Program-made: the position numbers and the translations under genes | Source: JANSWP01 sp041941305 | GTDB lineage: Bacteria > Bacteroidota > Bacteroidia > Chitinophagales > Saprospiraceae | Length of the DNA: 7,164 bases | Direction: 5' to 3' | Assembly: GCA_041941305.1 (NCBI GenBank) | Contig: JBGTQJ010000119.1 | Span: forward strand, 1 to 7,164 | Notes under the pieces: generated by a model | Seen by the model: the letters and a program-made list of their open reading frames with translations, nothing else | Databases searched by the model: none | What the model was told of the DNA's origin: nothing | Shown: positions 5,726-7,164 of the stretch, in pieces | Numbering within the stretch: position 1 is the first letter of the stretch | Layout: each line of letters opens with the position of its first letter

Positions 5726-6517
5726 TTAATTTAACTTTTTCGAAAACATCCACGCCAAAAATTCCTGTTCTGCAAAAGCATTGGTCCAACTATCGTGCTT
5801 AACTTCCGGATATTCTGAATATTTGACACTTGCGCCCAATTCCTTTAAAGCCCGATACATCTTTTGAGAATTTTGAACTGGAACAACATCGTCTTTATCG
5901 CCATGAAAAATCCACATATCTGTAGAGCCCGCATAGCGTTTTACAGCTTCAGGATTTCCACCTCCGCAAATTGGAGCTGCGGCAGCAAAGAAATTGGGTT
6001 TTCTTGCCAGCAAATCAAATGTTCCAAAACCTCCCATAGATAATCCGGAGATATATATTCGATTTTTGTCTATTTTTTCTTCCATTAACAACTGGTCAAG
6101 CAAATTCATCACCAAACGCATAGGCGGATTTGGGTTTTTGTTAAATGGGGTTGCCCATGAACCATCATCAGTAGAACCATCAGGTGTAGCATATTCTGCC
6201 CATCTCATTTCTTTTGGACATTGTGGGAATACGATTATCGCAGGATATTTTTCCTGATTTTCCGGACTGATAAACAATTTTGCGCCATGTACCAGTTGAG
6301 CCTCATTGTCATCCCCTCTTTCTCCTGCCCCATGTAAAAACAGGACAAGCGGGAATTTATCTCCTGACTGATAGTTTTTTGGGAAAAAGATCCTGTAGTT
6401 TAATGAATTGCCATTAGGATCTGTCAATATTTCACTTTGATAAAGCGATAAATCCTGAGCATTTGAAGTACTCAAAATGAAAAAACAAGCAAACAAAAAA
6501 GCAAGAAAACGATTCAT
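5726..6517 (-). CDS. Secreted alpha/beta-hydrolase (esterase or prolyl-oligopeptidase-type)
   Basis: This 263-aa exported serine hydrolase begins with a signal peptide (MNRFLAFLFACFFILSTSNAQ, site NAQ at about 19-21). The alpha/beta-hydrolase domain shows the oxyanion-hole motif FLHGAGERGDD (60-70), the nucleophile elbow GLSMGGFG (S160), the acid in HGDKDDVVP (probably D209) and the catalytic His in VKHDSW (H241). The triad is thus complete. The HGAGERG block and overall length resemble the polyhydroxybutyrate-depolymerase/feruloyl-esterase-like and 'phospholipase/carboxylesterase' groups common in Bacteroidota; the substrate cannot be fixed from sequence. No C-terminal T9SS domain is present, so the product is likely periplasmic or released by another route. 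A TTG at 6523 extends the frame by two codons, but the ATG at 6517 is the better start. A 16-bp palindrome lies 19 bp upstream of that ATG. Confidence 0.88.
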   Translation of the reverse strand: MNRFLAFLFACFFILSTSNAQDLSLYQSEILTDPNGNSLNYRIFFPKNYQSGDKFPLVLFLHGAGERGDDNEAQLVHGAKLFISPENQEKYPAIIVFPQCPKEMRWAEYATPDGSTDDGSWATPFNKNPNPPMRLVMNLLDQLLMEEKIDKNRIYISGLSMGGFGTFDLLARKPNFFAAAAPICGGGNPEAVKRYAGSTDMWIFHGDKDDVVPVQNSQKMYRALKELGASVKYSEYPEVKHDSWTNAFAEQEFLAWMFSKKLN

Positions 6518-6536
6518 TATCAATTAGTTAGGTTCT

Positions 6537-6552
6537 ATTAATTGCAATTAAT
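6537..6552. promoter_or_regulatory. Perfect 16-bp palindrome before the esterase gene
   Basis: ATTAATTGCAATTAAT is a perfect dyad of 8 + 8 bp without spacer, ending 19 bp before the esterase ATG at 6517. This length and symmetry suit an operator for a dimeric regulator. If the promoter at 6617-6650 is used, the site would lie in the leader, downstream of the transcription start. The AT-rich content means a chance origin cannot be excluded. Confidence 0.35.
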
Positions 6553-6616
6553 TTTAAAAATAGATGTGGTGATGCCTTCGAGCGATAACATTGAGAAAAG
6601 CCAGAAGGAATTGCCT

Positions 6617-6650
6617 CAAAAGTAGAGAATGCCCTAAAAAAAGTACCAAA
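6617..6650 (-). promoter_or_regulatory. Putative Bacteroidota promoter for the esterase gene
   Basis: On the minus strand TTTG (opposite 6647-6650) is followed after 22 bp by TACTTTTG (opposite 6617-6624), which fits the TTG - 17 to 23 bp - TAnnTTTG pattern described for this phylum. It points toward the esterase and would give a leader of roughly 90-95 nt containing the 16-bp palindrome. Confidence 0.4.
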
Positions 6651-6688
6651 AAACTAATTTCTTCGTCTAAAAGTAGTTGAAATCCTGA

Positions 6689-7069
6689 ATGAGTTTTAGA
6701 AATTTGGGAAATAAAATAAACGAAATGCCAAAAAAGAAATTGAAAAAGCAGGACTTGGAGAATATCATAAAACCATTACCCTTGCGCGAACGAGAAAGAA
6801 TAAACCGAGCTGAAATAACCCCAGAATTCCTGGAAGAAGGAATTCAAAAGGCTCAAAAAGCCATGACCAGAGATAAATACTTCGGAATTCCATGGTTTCT
6901 GGCCTATGCTATCGCATGGTTTAATCTAGGAGCACACAACATTACAATAGGAATATTGGTTATTGGAATAGTTTATTTTTGTTATGCTATCTTTACAACA
7001 GGTTCTTATGGGCTGAATAGAAAAAAAGTAAAGGTTTATGAAGAATTGTTGGAGAGGTTGAAGAAATGA
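6689..7069 (+). CDS. Small two-TM membrane protein of unknown function
   Basis: I do not recognise this gene. It encodes up to 126 aa. The N-terminal half is highly charged and mostly helical (KKKLKKQDLENI at about 15-26, RERERINRAEITPEFLEEG at about 33-51). Two hydrophobic helices follow, at about 64-81 (YFGIPWFLAYAIAWF) and 84-105 (NITIGILVIGIVYFCYAIF), joined by a very short turn, and then a charged tail (RKKVKVYEELLERLKK). With positive residues on both outer ends, an N-in/C-in hairpin is expected. A second ATG at 6725 (beginning MPKKKLKK) has a more A-rich upstream region and may be the true start, giving 114 aa. The frame is clean and its amino-acid pattern is protein-like, so it is probably real. 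It is divergent from the esterase with 171 bp between starts, and no partner gene is visible downstream. Confidence 0.7.
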   Translation: MSFRNLGNKINEMPKKKLKKQDLENIIKPLPLRERERINRAEITPEFLEEGIQKAQKAMTRDKYFGIPWFLAYAIAWFNLGAHNITIGILVIGIVYFCYAIFTTGSYGLNRKKVKVYEELLERLKK

Positions 7070-7164
7070 ATGAATGAAGGAATGGGGCTTTTGGCAAATG
7101 AATGCTCATTTAGTACTCTGTAAATTAAGTAGCTTATCTTTTTGAGGAAGGTTATTTTTTGCAA
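7070..7164. other. Intergenic tail with a small hairpin
   Basis: No gene is seen before the right edge. A 6-bp inverted repeat pairs 7096-7101 (AAATGA) with 7106-7111 (TCATTT) across a 4-nt loop; it lacks GC pairs and a T-run, so it is a poor terminator. The stretch TATTTTTTGC at 7153-7162 is one base longer than the TAnnTTTG -7 box and could belong to the promoter of a gene beyond the edge. Confidence 0.3.

Noticed and set aside
6518..6523. TTG start two codons before the esterase ATG
   Set aside because: It adds only two residues, and the ATG at 6517 gives a standard signal peptide beginning MNRF.
5722..6554. The 11-mer GCAATTAATTT at both ends of the esterase gene (5722-5732 and 6544-6554), considered as flanking direct repeats of an inserted cassette
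   Set aside because: The sequence is AT-rich, and the first copy covers the stop codon and last codons of the gene, so chance is the simpler explanation.
7060..7080. Short tandem GAAT-like repeats at the end of the last gene
   Set aside because: Only two to three imperfect units, too few to call a repeat.

Overview
The window looks like a chromosomal segment of a Bacteroidota bacterium, most plausibly of the Saprospiraceae or a nearby marine or sludge lineage. The signs are an AT-rich composition, genes without Shine-Dalgarno sequences, several matches to the Bacteroidota -7 promoter box TAnnTTTG, and a secreted protein ending in the gliding-motility-associated (CHU_C-like) C-terminal domain used as a type B signal by the type IX secretion system (T9SS). 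The lineage is inferred from these features and was not tested by a search.

Layout. Positions 1-227 hold a strong GC-rich hairpin next to a nine-G run, then an A-rich tract, with no gene recognised. Next come three plus-strand genes: a secreted LamG-like protein (228-1046), a YbaB/EbfC nucleoid-associated protein (1151-1471) preceded by nested TTGTTCAA inverted repeats, and a longer LamG protein with a T9SS type B signal (1582-2856). The two LamG proteins are paralogues. The last of these genes converges, with only 3 bp between stop codons, on scpA (2860-3600, minus). Upstream of scpA lies a compound palindromic element (about 3706-3818) whose core is a perfect 26-bp inverted repeat flanked by two smaller hairpins. 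Beyond it on the minus strand is a zinc-dependent succinylglutamate desuccinylase/aspartoacylase-family protein (3846-4784), divergent from a DPM1-like family 2 glycosyltransferase (4949-5674, plus). The glycosyltransferase converges on a secreted alpha/beta-hydrolase (5726-6517, minus), which has a perfect 16-bp palindrome just before its start. A small two-TM protein of unknown function (6689-7069, plus) closes the window.

The genes do not form an obvious pathway. scpA and ybaB are chromosome-maintenance housekeeping genes, the LamG proteins and the esterase are exported, and the others are single metabolic or envelope genes. I see no phage, CRISPR, toxin-antitoxin or defence system, and no rRNA or tRNA. 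The observations most worth a second look are the compound palindrome upstream of scpA, the LamG pair that differs in its secretion signal, and the short symmetrical sites upstream of ybaB and of the esterase.
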